Assembly (NCBI RefSeq): GCF_022827545.1
Contig: NZ_CP094669.1
Location: forward strand, 2,508,001 to 2,572,000
Origin: Hymenobacter tibetensis
GTDB lineage: Bacteria; Bacteroidota; Bacteroidia; Cytophagales; Hymenobacteraceae
DNA: 64,000 nucleotides
Direction: 5' to 3'
Below the pieces are notes generated by a model that saw only the letters and a program-made list of their open reading frames with translations, was not told where the DNA came from and did no database searches. The translations under genes and the position numbers were made by a program. Below are positions 51,797-60,755 of this stretch, piece by piece; the stretch's first letter is position 1; each line of letters begins with the position of its first letter.

Positions 51797-53740
51797 ATGA
51801 AATCCACCCCCTCGTATGCAGCGGCGCACGGCGCTAGTTTAGCTGACCCCTCAGCCTTCTGGGTGGAGCAGGCGCGGCAGCTCGCGTGGTTTCAGCCACC
51901 GCCGGAGCCGGTGTTGAGCCAGGAGGAAGGCACGGGCTTCACCCGCTGGTTTCGGGGCGGGCAGCTCAACACGGCGTACCTCTGCCTCGACTACCACGTG
52001 GCCCACGGGCGCGCCGACCAGCTCGCCCTCATCTACGATTCGCCGGTGACGGCCACCGTGCGGCAGTACACTTACCGCGCGCTGCTCGACCTGACGGCTC
52101 GGTTTGCGGGCGGGCTGCGCAACCTGGGCGTACACAAAGGCGACCGGGTACTTATTTACATGCCCAACATGCCGGAAGCAGTGGTGGCCATGTTGGCCTG
52201 CGCCCGACTGGGGGCGGTGCATTCGGTGGTGTTCGGTGGCTTTGCGCCCCAAGAACTAGCTATGCGAATTGATGATGCGCAGCCCCGCGCTATTATTTGC
52301 GCCTCGGGCGGGCTTGAATTCAATAAGGTCATTCCGTACAAGCCGCTCGTGGATACCGCTATTGCGCAAGCAACGCATCAGCCTGCACACGTGGTAGTGC
52401 TGCAGCGCGAAGACGTTGTGCAGGCCGAGTTGCAACCCCACCGCGACGTGGACTTCAGGGAAGTGCTGCAGGCCGCGCCCGTGCCGGCCGTACCCGTCGA
52501 GGCCACCGATCCGCTCTACATCCTCTACACCTCCGGCACCACTGGCAAGCCGAAAGGCGTGGTGCGCGACACCGGTGGCCACGCCGTGGCGCTGAAGTAC
52601 AGCATGGGTGCCGTGTATGGCTTGCAGCCTGGCGAAACCATGTTCAGCGCCTCGGATATTGGGTGGGCCGTGGGCCACAGCTACATTGTGTACGGGCCGT
52701 TGCTGCAAGGGTGCACATCGGTGCTGTTTGAAGGCAAACCCGTGCGCACCCCCGATGCCGGGACGTTCTGGCGCCTGCTGGCTGAGTATAAAGTTCAGGT
52801 GATGTTCACGGCGCCCACTGCCATTCGGGCCATCAAGAAAGAAGACCCGGAAGGCCAGCTCGCCAGCCAGTATGATTTAAGCCACCTGCGTTACCTGTTT
52901 CTGGCCGGCGAGCGGTGCGACCCTGCCACTTACGAATGGGCCGGCCACGTGCTGGGCGTGCCCGTTGTCGACCATTGGTGGCAAACGGAATCGGGGTGGC
53001 CTATGCTGGCTACCTCGGTGGGGCTGTCTGATGTACCGCCGCCGTGCGCCGGCTCGGCGGGCCAGCCGGTGCCAGGCTACCACGTGCAGATTCTCGACGA
53101 AGGTGGCCAGCCAGTGCCCGCCAACACCACCGGACTAGTGGCCGTGAAACTACCGTTGCCGCCCGGCTGCCTGCCCACGCTCTGGCAAGACGATGCGCGT
53201 TTCCAGCGTAGCTACCTCGACACGTTCCCGGGCTACTACCTCTCCGGCGACGGAGGCTACCAAGACGCCCACGGCTACTTCTTTATTATGGGCCGCGTTG
53301 ATGACGTTATCAACGTAGCCGGCCACCGCCTAAGCACTGGCCAGATGGAAGAGCTGCTAGCAGCCCACCCAGCCGTAGCCGAATGTGTGGTGCTGGGCAT
53401 TGCGTGCCCGTTGCGCGGCCAACGCCCGGTGGGCTTGGTTGTGCTCAAAGACGGTCAGACTATATCCGAAGCGCAAGTAGAGCAGGAGTTGGTGGGCCTT
53501 ATCCGCGAAAAGATTGGGGCCGTTGCCAGCTTCCGCCAAGCCGCAGTTGTAAAGCGTTTACCTAAAACGCGTTCCGGTAAAATATTGCGCAAGACCATGC
53601 GCCAGTTAGCCGACGGGGAAGATTTTACCGTTCCTTCCACCATCGATGACCCACTGATCCTGGCAGAAATCAGGGCGGTGCTGCAACGGCGGCAGGTAGG
53701 CCACGCCTTCGAAAGCCTGGCCGGAAACCTCGCCCCCTGA
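51797..53740 (+). CDS. prpE: Propionyl-CoA synthetase-type AMP-forming ligase
   Basis: 647 residues from ATG 51797; the frame extends further upstream over the RR end but that part is not conserved. Adenylate-forming motif YTSGTTGKPKG, DHWWQTESGWPM, and the catalytic lysine in PKTRSGKILRKTMRQ. VVRDTGGHAVALKYSM, the GERCD segment and DIGWAVGHSY match PrpE/ACSS3 rather than Acs. It activates propionate (perhaps also butyrate or acetate) to acyl-CoA. Followed by acs after 87 bp. Confidence 0.9.
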   Translation: MKSTPSYAAAHGASLADPSAFWVEQARQLAWFQPPPEPVLSQEEGTGFTRWFRGGQLNTAYLCLDYHVAHGRADQLALIYDSPVTATVRQYTYRALLDLTARFAGGLRNLGVHKGDRVLIYMPNMPEAVVAMLACARLGAVHSVVFGGFAPQELAMRIDDAQPRAIICASGGLEFNKVIPYKPLVDTAIAQATHQPAHVVVLQREDVVQAELQPHRDVDFREVLQAAPVPAVPVEATDPLYILYTSGTTGKPKGVVRDTGGHAVALKYSMGAVYGLQPGETMFSASDIGWAVGHSYIVYGPLLQGCTSVLFEGKPVRTPDAGTFWRLLAEYKVQVMFTAPTAIRAIKKEDPEGQLASQYDLSHLRYLFLAGERCDPATYEWAGHVLGVPVVDHWWQTESGWPMLATSVGLSDVPPPCAGSAGQPVPGYHVQILDEGGQPVPANTTGLVAVKLPLPPGCLPTLWQDDARFQRSYLDTFPGYYLSGDGGYQDAHGYFFIMGRVDDVINVAGHRLSTGQMEELLAAHPAVAECVVLGIACPLRGQRPVGLVVLKDGQTISEAQVEQELVGLIREKIGAVASFRQAAVVKRLPKTRSGKILRKTMRQLADGEDFTVPSTIDDPLILAEIRAVLQRRQVGHAFESLAGNLAP

Positions 53741-53827
53741 TGCCTGCTCCATGCACGGGGCCGCAAGGTTCCCGGCAGAACAATAACTTGTTGACTACTT
53801 CTCCCACTTTACAATTTCACCACTTCC

Positions 53828-55753
53828 ATGCCCGACGTACCCACTAAACATGCCCGCATCCGCACGCTCGAAGAGTACCACGATGCGTACAAGCGTAGCA
53901 TCGAGAACCCCGAGCAATTCTGGTCTGAGGTAGCGGAGCCCTTCACCTGGCGCCGCAAATGGGACAAGGTCCTCGACTCTGATATGGCCGCCGGCAAGAA
54001 CGAGTGGTTCAGTGGTGCCCGCCTCAACATCACCGAGAATTGCCTGGACCGGCACTTGGCGGCGCGCGGCAACAAGCTGGCCATCATCTACGAGCCCAAC
54101 GACACCAAAACCCGTCACCTGCGCCTAACCTACCGGGAACTGCACCAGGAAGTATGCAAGTTCGCTAACGTGCTGCACAACAACGGCGTGGAGAAAGGTG
54201 ACCGGGTCTGCCTCTACATGCCCATGATTCCGCAGCTGGCCATTGCCGTATTGGCCTGCGCCCGTATCGGAGCCGTGCATTCGGTGGTTTTTGCGGGCTT
54301 CTCAGCCACCGCCATTGCCGACCGGGTGAACGATGCGCAAGCCACGGTGGTGCTGACCGCCGACGGCCTGAACCGCGGAGCCAAGCAGATACCGGTGAAG
54401 CGCGTTGTGGACGAGGCACTGGAAAACTGCCCTTCCGTGCGCCGCGTGATTGTGGTCGAGCACCTGGGCTGGCCCGTGCAAATGAAGGAAGGGCGCGACG
54501 TATGGTACCACGAGGAAGCCGAAGACGTAGCCAAAACCTGCCCAGCCGAGGAAATGGACGCCGAAGATCCGCTCTTCATCCTATACACTTCCGGCAGCAC
54601 CGGCAAACCCAAAGGCGTGGTGCACAGCACCGCTGGCTACATGGTCTGGACCGATTACACGTTCCGCAACACGTTTCAGGTCGAGGAAAACGATATTTAT
54701 TGGTGCACCGCCGACATTGGATGGGTGACGGGCCACTCATATTTGCTGTACGGCCCACTGTTGGCGGGCGCTACCACGCTCATGTTCGAGGGTATTCCTA
54801 CGTACCCCGATGCCGGCCGCTTCTGGGAGGTGATTGACAAGCACTCGGTCAGTATCTTCTACACCGCGCCCACGGCCATTCGCAGCCTGATGGCCGCCCC
54901 GCTCGACAACGTGCTCAGCTATTCGCTGGATTCGTTGCGCGTGTTGGGGTCGGTAGGAGAGCCCATCAACGAAGAAGCCTGGTACTGGTACCACCAGCAC
55001 GTGGGCAAGGAGCGTTGCCCCATCGTGGATACGTGGTGGCAAACCGAAACCGCTGGTATCATGATTTCGGCACTGGCGGGCATCACCCCAAGCGTACCGG
55101 CCCGCGCGGGCTTGCCGCTGCCTGGCGTACTGCCGGTGCTGCTTACGCAGGAAGGCAAAGAAATAGAAGGCAACGGCGAAGAAGGCTACTTGGCTATCAA
55201 AAACAGCTGGCCTGGCATTATCCGAACCACCTACGGCGACCATGAGCGCGCCCGCCAAACGTACTTCGCTCCGTATCCGGGCTACTACTTCACCGGCGAC
55301 GGGGCCCGCCGCGACGAAGAAGGCCTCTACCGCATCATCGGCCGCGTTGACGACGTGATAAACGTAAGCGGCCACCGGTTCGGCACGGCCGAAATCGAGA
55401 ATGCCATCAACCAAAACGCCAACGTGGTGGAATCGGCAGTGGTCGGCTACCCGCACGACGTGAAGGGGCAAGGCATCTACGCCTACGTTATCTGCCGCGA
55501 GGGGGCCTGCGACAAGGATGCCGACAAGGCGCACATCGAAGCCAGCATCATCGAAACCATTGTGGCGGAAATCGGCAAAATTGCCAAGCCCGATAAGATT
55601 CAGATTGTGTCGGGCTTGCCCAAAACCCGCTCCGGCAAAATCATGCGGCGCATCCTGCGTAAAGTAGCCGAGGGAGAAACCTCCAACCTCGGCGATACCA
55701 CCACCTTACTTGATCCGGGAGTGGTCGATGAGATTATCGGCGGGCGGAAGTAG
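53828..55753 (+). CDS. acs: Acetyl-CoA synthetase (AMP-forming)
   Basis: 641 residues. N-terminal FWSEVAEPFTWRRKWDKVLD, YTSGSTGKPKGVVHSTAGY, DTWWQTETAGIM and the lysine in PKTRSGKIMRRILRK, the site regulated by acetylation in other Acs enzymes. It converts acetate, CoA and ATP to acetyl-CoA. With prpE and the SLC5-kinase it forms a short-chain acid activation module. Followed by a 15-bp stem hairpin. Confidence 0.96.
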   Translation: MPDVPTKHARIRTLEEYHDAYKRSIENPEQFWSEVAEPFTWRRKWDKVLDSDMAAGKNEWFSGARLNITENCLDRHLAARGNKLAIIYEPNDTKTRHLRLTYRELHQEVCKFANVLHNNGVEKGDRVCLYMPMIPQLAIAVLACARIGAVHSVVFAGFSATAIADRVNDAQATVVLTADGLNRGAKQIPVKRVVDEALENCPSVRRVIVVEHLGWPVQMKEGRDVWYHEEAEDVAKTCPAEEMDAEDPLFILYTSGSTGKPKGVVHSTAGYMVWTDYTFRNTFQVEENDIYWCTADIGWVTGHSYLLYGPLLAGATTLMFEGIPTYPDAGRFWEVIDKHSVSIFYTAPTAIRSLMAAPLDNVLSYSLDSLRVLGSVGEPINEEAWYWYHQHVGKERCPIVDTWWQTETAGIMISALAGITPSVPARAGLPLPGVLPVLLTQEGKEIEGNGEEGYLAIKNSWPGIIRTTYGDHERARQTYFAPYPGYYFTGDGARRDEEGLYRIIGRVDDVINVSGHRFGTAEIENAINQNANVVESAVVGYPHDVKGQGIYAYVICREGACDKDADKAHIEASIIETIVAEIGKIAKPDKIQIVSGLPKTRSGKIMRRILRKVAEGETSNLGDTTTLLDPGVVDEIIGGRK

Positions 55754-55780
55754 CCGACAAAAAGACCCTACCTAGCATAA

Positions 55781-55814
55781 CAGAGGCCACTGGCAAAGCT
55801 GCCAGTGGCCTCTG
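55781..55814 (+). terminator. 15-bp perfect-stem hairpin after acs
   Basis: The arms 55781-55795 and 55800-55814 pair exactly around AAGC. No long T run follows, yet position 27 bp after the acs stop fits the operon end. Confidence 0.6.
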
Positions 55815-55911
55815 GTGCTTTAGCAGAACACAGCCCGTTGGTTTCAGGTTGAAAACCCGGCGGCTCGTGCGTAGTTGTGAGCGTTGCAGCACGGCTTCCG
55901 CTTCGCGCCGT

Positions 55912-55919
55912 TACCTTCG
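55912..55919 (+). promoter_or_regulatory. Possible -7 box (TACCTTCG) of cobTSC
   Basis: One base off TAnnTTTG, 16 bp before the cobT ATG, in the context TACCTTCGCGCC seen at other promoters here. Confidence 0.35.
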
Positions 55920-55935
55920 CGCCAAAATCCACCGT

Positions 55936-56991
55936 ATGCCCAACTTCTACATCCAACCGCTCGACCAGAAGCTAGCGGCGGCCATCCAACTGAAACTAGA
56001 CAGCAAAACCAAGCCAGTGGGGGCCCTTGGTAGTTTGGAAACCCTGGCCGGTCACGTAGCCCTCATCCAGCAAACCCTCACGCCGCAGCTCCGCAGCCCG
56101 CACGTGCTGGTATTCGCCGCCGACCATGGCATTGCGGCCGAAGGCGTGAGCAAGTATCCGCAGGAGGTGACCTACCAAATGGTGCTTAACTTTCTAAGTG
56201 GCGGAGCGGCCATCAACGTGTTTTGCCGGCAGCAAGGCATAGCGTTGAAAATAGTGGACGCCGGCGTGAAAGGCAGCTTCACAGAGTTTCCGGCCGTCAT
56301 CAACCAAAAGATAGCGGAAGGCACCCGCAACTTTCTGCACGAGCCAGCCATGAGTATAACGCAGTGCGAGCAGGCGTTGGCCGCCGGGGCCAAGCTGGCG
56401 CGCGAGGTGGCGGCTACGGGGTGCAACGTGCTGGGCTTCGGCGAAATGGGCATTGCCAACACGTCGGCCGCTACCTTGCTCATGCACCACCTAACGAGCC
56501 TGCCCCTAACCGAATGCCTCGGGCGTGGCACCGGCCTCGATGACGACCAACTCACCCACAAGGCGGCCATTCTCACCGCTGCCGCGCAACAGCACACCGC
56601 CACAAGCCCACTGGAAATATTGGCCGCGTTTGGAGGCTTTGAAATCGTGCAGATGGCCGGAGCCATGCTAGCCGCAGCGGAGCAGGGGCTCATTCTGCTG
56701 ATTGACGGGTTTATTGCTACGGCGGCCTTGCTGGCGGCTACCGCACTACACCCTGCTGTGCGCGAGTACTGCGTGTTCTGCCATCAATCGGAAGAAACGG
56801 GGCACCAGCGGATGCTAACGTACTTGCAAGCCTGGCCGCTGCTGAACTTGAATTTGCGGTTGGGCGAAGGCACGGGCTGCGCATTGGCGTACCCATTGCT
56901 GGTGGCTGCCGTCAGTTTTCTAAATGAAATGGCCTCATTTGAAAGCGCCGGGGTAAGCCAAAGCACCACACAAACTCCAGTTACGGCATGA
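55936..56991 (+). CDS. cobT: Nicotinate-nucleotide--dimethylbenzimidazole phosphoribosyltransferase
   Basis: 351 residues from ATG 55936 (upstream extension rejected). KPVGALGSLETLAGHVALIQQT, FAADHGIAAEGVSKYPQEVT, GFGEMGIANTSAA and the catalytic-Glu segment RLGEGTGCALA are CobT hallmarks. It makes alpha-ribazole phosphate, the activated lower ligand of cobalamin. First of a coupled three-gene operon (ATGA overlap with cobS). No corrin-ring genes in the window, so the operon may serve cobinamide salvage or final assembly. Confidence 0.95.
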   Translation: MPNFYIQPLDQKLAAAIQLKLDSKTKPVGALGSLETLAGHVALIQQTLTPQLRSPHVLVFAADHGIAAEGVSKYPQEVTYQMVLNFLSGGAAINVFCRQQGIALKIVDAGVKGSFTEFPAVINQKIAEGTRNFLHEPAMSITQCEQALAAGAKLAREVAATGCNVLGFGEMGIANTSAATLLMHHLTSLPLTECLGRGTGLDDDQLTHKAAILTAAAQQHTATSPLEILAAFGGFEIVQMAGAMLAAAEQGLILLIDGFIATAALLAATALHPAVREYCVFCHQSEETGHQRMLTYLQAWPLLNLNLRLGEGTGCALAYPLLVAAVSFLNEMASFESAGVSQSTTQTPVTA

Positions 56992-57767
56992 TGCGTCGGC
57001 AAATCGAGCTGTTCTTCACAGCTCTCATGTTTTACACGCGCATTCCCTGCCCCAGCTGGATAGGGCACTCCGAAGAAAAGCTCAACAAATCCACTGTGTA
57101 TTTTCCGGTGGTGGGGTGGATAGTGGGGGGCGGGGCGGCGGCTGTTTACTGGGGGCTGCAGCTGCTTTTTCCGCCGGATGTAGCTTTGCTGCTGAGCATG
57201 GTGGCCGGTATTCTGCTCACGGGGGCGTTCCACGAAGACGGCTTTGCCGACGTGTGCGACGGATTCGGGGGCGGCTGGACTAAGCTGCGCATCCTGGAAA
57301 TCATGAAGGATAGCCGTTTGGGTACGTATGGCGTAACGGGACTGGGGCTGATGCTGGCGTTGAAATTTCTGGCGCTCCGCAGCATGGCGCCTGGTGCGGT
57401 TGTGCCCGTGCTGCTAGTGGCGCACGCGCTAAGTAGAACCACGGCGCTGTCCTTTATTTACACCCACGAATACGCCCGCGAAAACGAAGACAGCAAGGCC
57501 AAGCCCATTGCCAAGAAGCTAAGCGCTTCGGATTTCGGGGTTGGCTTGCTGCTTGGCTTGTTGCCATTGCTGGTGTATGCTGCTTGGTTGCGCAACGGCT
57601 GGTTGCTACTGGTGCTATTGCCGCTGTGGCTAGTGAAAACCTATCTGGCCCGCTACTTCACGCGCTGGATTGGGGGCTACACCGGCGACTGCCTAGGGGC
57701 CACCCAACAAGTGGCAGAGGTACTTATCTATCTGTTTTTCTGCTCTCGCTTATGGACTTCTATCTGA
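56988..57767 (+). CDS. cobS: Adenosylcobinamide-GDP ribazoletransferase (cobalamin synthase)
   Basis: 259 residues, about six membrane helices. FYTRIPCP near the N-terminus, GAFHEDGFADVCDGFGGG with the acidic cluster, the KDSRLGTYGVTGL motif and GGYTGDCLGATQQVAE at the end define CobS. It joins adenosylcobinamide-GDP and alpha-ribazole phosphate at the inner membrane. Overlaps cobT by 4 bp and cobC by 16 bp. Confidence 0.95.
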   Translation: MMRRQIELFFTALMFYTRIPCPSWIGHSEEKLNKSTVYFPVVGWIVGGGAAAVYWGLQLLFPPDVALLLSMVAGILLTGAFHEDGFADVCDGFGGGWTKLRILEIMKDSRLGTYGVTGLGLMLALKFLALRSMAPGAVVPVLLVAHALSRTTALSFIYTHEYARENEDSKAKPIAKKLSASDFGVGLLLGLLPLLVYAAWLRNGWLLLVLLPLWLVKTYLARYFTRWIGGYTGDCLGATQQVAEVLIYLFFCSRLWTSI

Positions 57768-58330
57768 TTCGTCACACCCGCGTAGCCACGCCTGCTGGTA
57801 TCTGTTACGGCTGCTCCGATGTACCCGTCGCTGCAACGTATCCGGAAGATGAAGCCGCCGTGCGTACCCGGTTGGCGCCCATAGTGAACAATAATCCAGT
57901 AGTCGCCTATAGTAGTCCGCTTACGCGCTGCCGTAGTTTGGCCGAAGCCCTAGTACCCGGCTCCATCCACTTCGACGACCGCCTCCGGGAATACGACTTT
58001 GGCCGCTGGGAACTGCAGCCGTGGAGCGAATTGCCCGCCGCCGAGCTAGACCCCTGGATGGCCGACTACGTGCAAGTTCCTGCCCCTGGTGGCGAAAGTT
58101 TCCTCGACCTCCAAGCGCGTACCACCGCCTTCCTCCTGGATATGTTGGCGCAGCCCGACGCCCCCCAGACAGCATTGGTGTTCTGCCACTCGGCCGTTAT
58201 CCGGAGCCTGCTTTGCCATTGCCTAGGGTTGCCGCTAGCCAATGCCTTCCGGCTAGACATCGACTATGGCTCCATTTCCAAAGTGCGCTACAGCCAAGGA
58301 CGGTTCAACGTAGCTTATACTAACGCGTAG
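57752..58330 (+). CDS. cobC: Alpha-ribazole phosphatase (histidine phosphatase family)
   Basis: 192 residues from ATG 57752. Histidine-phosphatase motif LIRHTRV at the start, YSSPLTRC, RLREYDFGRWE with the acid, and FCHSAVIRSLL with the second His. Position directly after cobS with a 16-bp overlap supports the CobC assignment (removal of the 5'-phosphate from the lower ligand). The stop codon sits at the foot of the terminator hairpin. Confidence 0.9.
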   Translation: MDFYLIRHTRVATPAGICYGCSDVPVAATYPEDEAAVRTRLAPIVNNNPVVAYSSPLTRCRSLAEALVPGSIHFDDRLREYDFGRWELQPWSELPAAELDPWMADYVQVPAPGGESFLDLQARTTAFLLDMLAQPDAPQTALVFCHSAVIRSLLCHCLGLPLANAFRLDIDYGSISKVRYSQGRFNVAYTNA

Positions 58331-58369
58331 TGCATGCCATAGCGTAAGGTCTACGCTACAGCATGCACT
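58329..58369 (+). terminator. Hairpin at the end of cobTSC, overlapping the stop codon
   Basis: AGTGCATGC (58329-58337) pairs with GCATGCACT (58361-58369) and TAGCGTA (58340-58346) with TACGCTA (58352-58358), separated by a CA/CA internal loop. The cobC TAG spans 58328-58330. Confidence 0.65.
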
Positions 58370-58471
58370 GAGCAGGTGTTGCTAGGCTGAAACAAGTTGC
58401 CGTGCGACCTGCGACCCGCGTACTCTATTCTCGCCTTAGCAGAGGGTAGGAGTGGAGCTGACTTTTCTGTG

Positions 58472-59764
58472 CTACAAGGAAGAGGTGTTAGCCGGTAAAA
58501 CGGTGCCCGTCACTTCCCCAAATCCGATGCGGATACCGTCCTTTTCGCAGTAGCCGCGCATGGTCACGGTGTCGCCATCGAGCAGGAACTTGCGCTCCGA
58601 GCCATCGGTCAGCGGGACAGGGCGGGTACCTTTCCAGGCCAGTTCCAGCATCGAGCCAAGCGAATCGGGGGTGGCACCGCTAATAGTGCCCGAGGCGTAC
58701 ACGTCGCCCACTTCCAGGTTGCAGCCGTTGCTGCTTTGGTGAGTGAGCTGCTGAGCCATACTCCAATACATCAGCCCGAAGTTGGAGCGCGACACCACAG
58801 TTTCCTCGGCGCTTTCGGGCTGAATAGCTACTTCCAGCTTGATATCGAAGTTATGGGGGTTCGACTGGACCAGATACGGCAGCGGCTCGGGTTCCTGCAC
58901 CGGGCCGGCCACGCGGAACGGCTCCAGCGCATCCAGCGTCACCACCCACGGCGACACGCTGCTGCCGAAGCTCTTGCCCAGAAACGGCCCCAGCGGTACG
59001 TATTCCCAGCTTTGAATGTCGCGCGCGCTCCAATCGTTGAACAGCAGCAGCCCGAAAATATGGTCTTCCGCCTCGGCCAAAGCCACCGTTTCGCCGAGTT
59101 GGGTGCTGCGGCCCACCACAAATGCCATTTCTAGCTCGAAATCCAGCTGCTGCGAGGGGCCGAAGGTAGGCGCATCTGCATCCGGAGCTTTGCGTTGCCC
59201 ATTGGGCCGACGGATATCCGTGCCCGACACCACAATGCTACTGGCCCGGCCATGGTAGCCGATAGGTATGTGGCGCCAGTTAGGCAGCAGGGCGTTAGCT
59301 GGGTCGCGAAACATTGTGCCCACGTTAGTGGCATGCTCGATGCTGCTATAAAAATCGGTGTAGTTCTGGGGCTTGATGGGGCGCAGCATGCGGGCCTCGC
59401 TCTGCCGCACCAAACACTCGCGCATCACTTCCAGGCTGCTGGATAGGGCGTCGTTGTCGTGGCGCAGCAACTCTGATACGCGCTGGCGCACGGCCCGCCA
59501 CGCCGGCCGGCCCAGGGCAATGAACTGGTTGAGCGTCCGGCGCCGAAACACCTTGGGCATCTTCGGGCCCAAATCGAGGTCGGAGAAGAAGCCGAACTGC
59601 GCCACGGCGTACAAGTCCAGCACGTACTCGCCGATGGCCACGCCCAGGTGCGGGCCCCTCTCATCGGTTTCAAACACCCCAAATGGCAGGTTCTGGATGG
59701 GAAAGTCGCTGGTGGGCGGAATATCAATCCAGGAGCGGAGCGCCGGGTCGTTCAGGTTGGCCAT
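58472..59764 (-). CDS. fahA: Fumarylacetoacetase
   Basis: 430 residues, normal length. LPFGVFETDERGPHLGVAIG start, YTDFYSSIEHATNVGTMFRD with the catalytic histidine and metal-binding Asp, GYHGRASSIVVSGT, QLDFELEMAFVVG and LLFNDWSARDIQ are all conserved. It cleaves fumarylacetoacetate to fumarate and acetoacetate, last step of tyrosine/phenylalanine breakdown. The acetoacetate produced connects to the acyl-CoA metabolism nearby. Single-gene unit with a good promoter. Confidence 0.96.
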   Translation of the reverse strand: MANLNDPALRSWIDIPPTSDFPIQNLPFGVFETDERGPHLGVAIGEYVLDLYAVAQFGFFSDLDLGPKMPKVFRRRTLNQFIALGRPAWRAVRQRVSELLRHDNDALSSSLEVMRECLVRQSEARMLRPIKPQNYTDFYSSIEHATNVGTMFRDPANALLPNWRHIPIGYHGRASSIVVSGTDIRRPNGQRKAPDADAPTFGPSQQLDFELEMAFVVGRSTQLGETVALAEAEDHIFGLLLFNDWSARDIQSWEYVPLGPFLGKSFGSSVSPWVVTLDALEPFRVAGPVQEPEPLPYLVQSNPHNFDIKLEVAIQPESAEETVVSRSNFGLMYWSMAQQLTHQSSNGCNLEVGDVYASGTISGATPDSLGSMLELAWKGTRPVPLTDGSERKFLLDGDTVTMRGYCEKDGIRIGFGEVTGTVLPANTSSL

Positions 59765-59792
59765 GTTTCGGGTGGTTGCGGGAGATAAGCGG

Positions 59793-59826
59793 CAAAGGTA
59801 GAACCGCCCGCCAAATGACGTGCAAA
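59793..59826 (-). promoter_or_regulatory. Promoter TTTG-N22-TACCTTTG of fahA
   Basis: Minus strand: TTTG at 59826-59823, a 22-bp spacer, exact TACCTTTG at 59800-59793. Leader of about 25 nt. Confidence 0.5.
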
Positions 59827-59934
59827 CTCAACAGAAGGTTAGGCCAACCCAGCGCAAGACCTTATCTTGACCTGCTCCTTTGTCAATTGCTACTACCGTC
59901 TGTGGAGTGGCGGTAACATATTGCCTTATATAAT

Positions 59935-60522
59935 ATGATTTATAATGAAGAATTTTTAGGCTTATTAGCGAAAGACAGAGTTATTGGGGACTTTCCACCA
60001 TTTAATAACGGTAACATTAATGAAGTTGAAATTTATATTAAAACTATCATTGGCAGACTCAAGGATAATTATCAAATAATTGTAGAACCTGATTATACTT
60101 ATTATGGTAGTGGTTTTGCTTCGTATATAAGTGTTAAAATTTCCAAGAAAGATAAGTCTGACACTAGAACGACGCACGAAAAGAATAGGGTAACAGAGTG
60201 GACCCAGGGCCTTCTACTTTATGTGTCTAATTTGGCGCCGTATTGGTACTATGGTGCTTCTGACTGGACAGTGTCGACAGAGAATGGAAAATATGTAGGT
60301 GGTTCAGCAGAATTTCTAGGTCCCGATAGTATCAATGATATTGATTATGAGTTATGGAAAACTGAAATAGAGAAGATAAAAATTTTATTCCATCAATTTC
60401 GATATAACCTATTAACAAAAGAAGAGCTTGAAAAACAGGTGGGCTTTGACCTTTCTATTAGAACAGTGCTTGCAGATAAGCCCTATAAAGTCTTTGACTT
60501 TTTCTTTCATTGGGAAGATTAA
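59935..60522 (+). CDS. Hypothetical AT-rich orphan protein
   Basis: 195 residues, not recognised. Acidic, soluble, rich in Tyr, Ile, Asn and Lys (PDYTYYGSGFASYISVKISKK; final FDFFFHWED). No signal peptide or membrane helix. Base composition is sharply AT-rich compared with both neighbours, and it stands alone with no operon partners. The size and acidity are like those of stand-alone immunity proteins of contact-dependent toxins, but there is no toxin gene nearby and no motif to support that. Confidence 0.6.
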   Translation: MIYNEEFLGLLAKDRVIGDFPPFNNGNINEVEIYIKTIIGRLKDNYQIIVEPDYTYYGSGFASYISVKISKKDKSDTRTTHEKNRVTEWTQGLLLYVSNLAPYWYYGASDWTVSTENGKYVGGSAEFLGPDSINDIDYELWKTEIEKIKILFHQFRYNLLTKEELEKQVGFDLSIRTVLADKPYKVFDFFFHWED

Positions 60523-60692
60523 GGTAAAGATAATAATTGTACAAATCACCTCTTACATTCTAAATATTGGCAGGTGCATACCTATTACACAAGTGAATAT
60601 TCATGCATCATATGCGCGCATACCATTCAATAATAGAACGTGAGTATGCCTCTCTGCATAGTTTGGCAATCTTATGAACCTAATAACAAAAC

Positions 60693-60738
60693 CAAAGTGC
60701 CCCGCTTCCACCGAAACCGGTAGGAGCGGGGCACTTTG
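60693..60738. terminator. Bidirectional terminator before nfu
   Basis: CAAAGTGCCCCGC...GCGGGGCACTTTG, about 16 paired bases with a one-base bulge. It lies 18 bp after the minus-strand nfu stop. Confidence 0.8.
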
Positions 60739-60755
60739 TATAGGAGTGAGCTAAC

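Noticed and set aside
54737..55534. 265-residue minus-strand ORF opposite acs
   Set aside because: Antisense shadow of a firmly identified gene; residue content is that of a reversed frame.
51797..55753. Two acs copies as a recent tandem duplication
   Set aside because: Motif differences place the first with PrpE and the second with Acs; they are old paralogues.
55781..55830. Cobalamin riboswitch before cobT, suggested by GCCACTG
   Set aside because: The GCCACTG lies in a simple 15-bp hairpin; the other conserved boxes (GGGAA, the AGnCnGGAGACC-like B12 box) are absent and the gap is too short.
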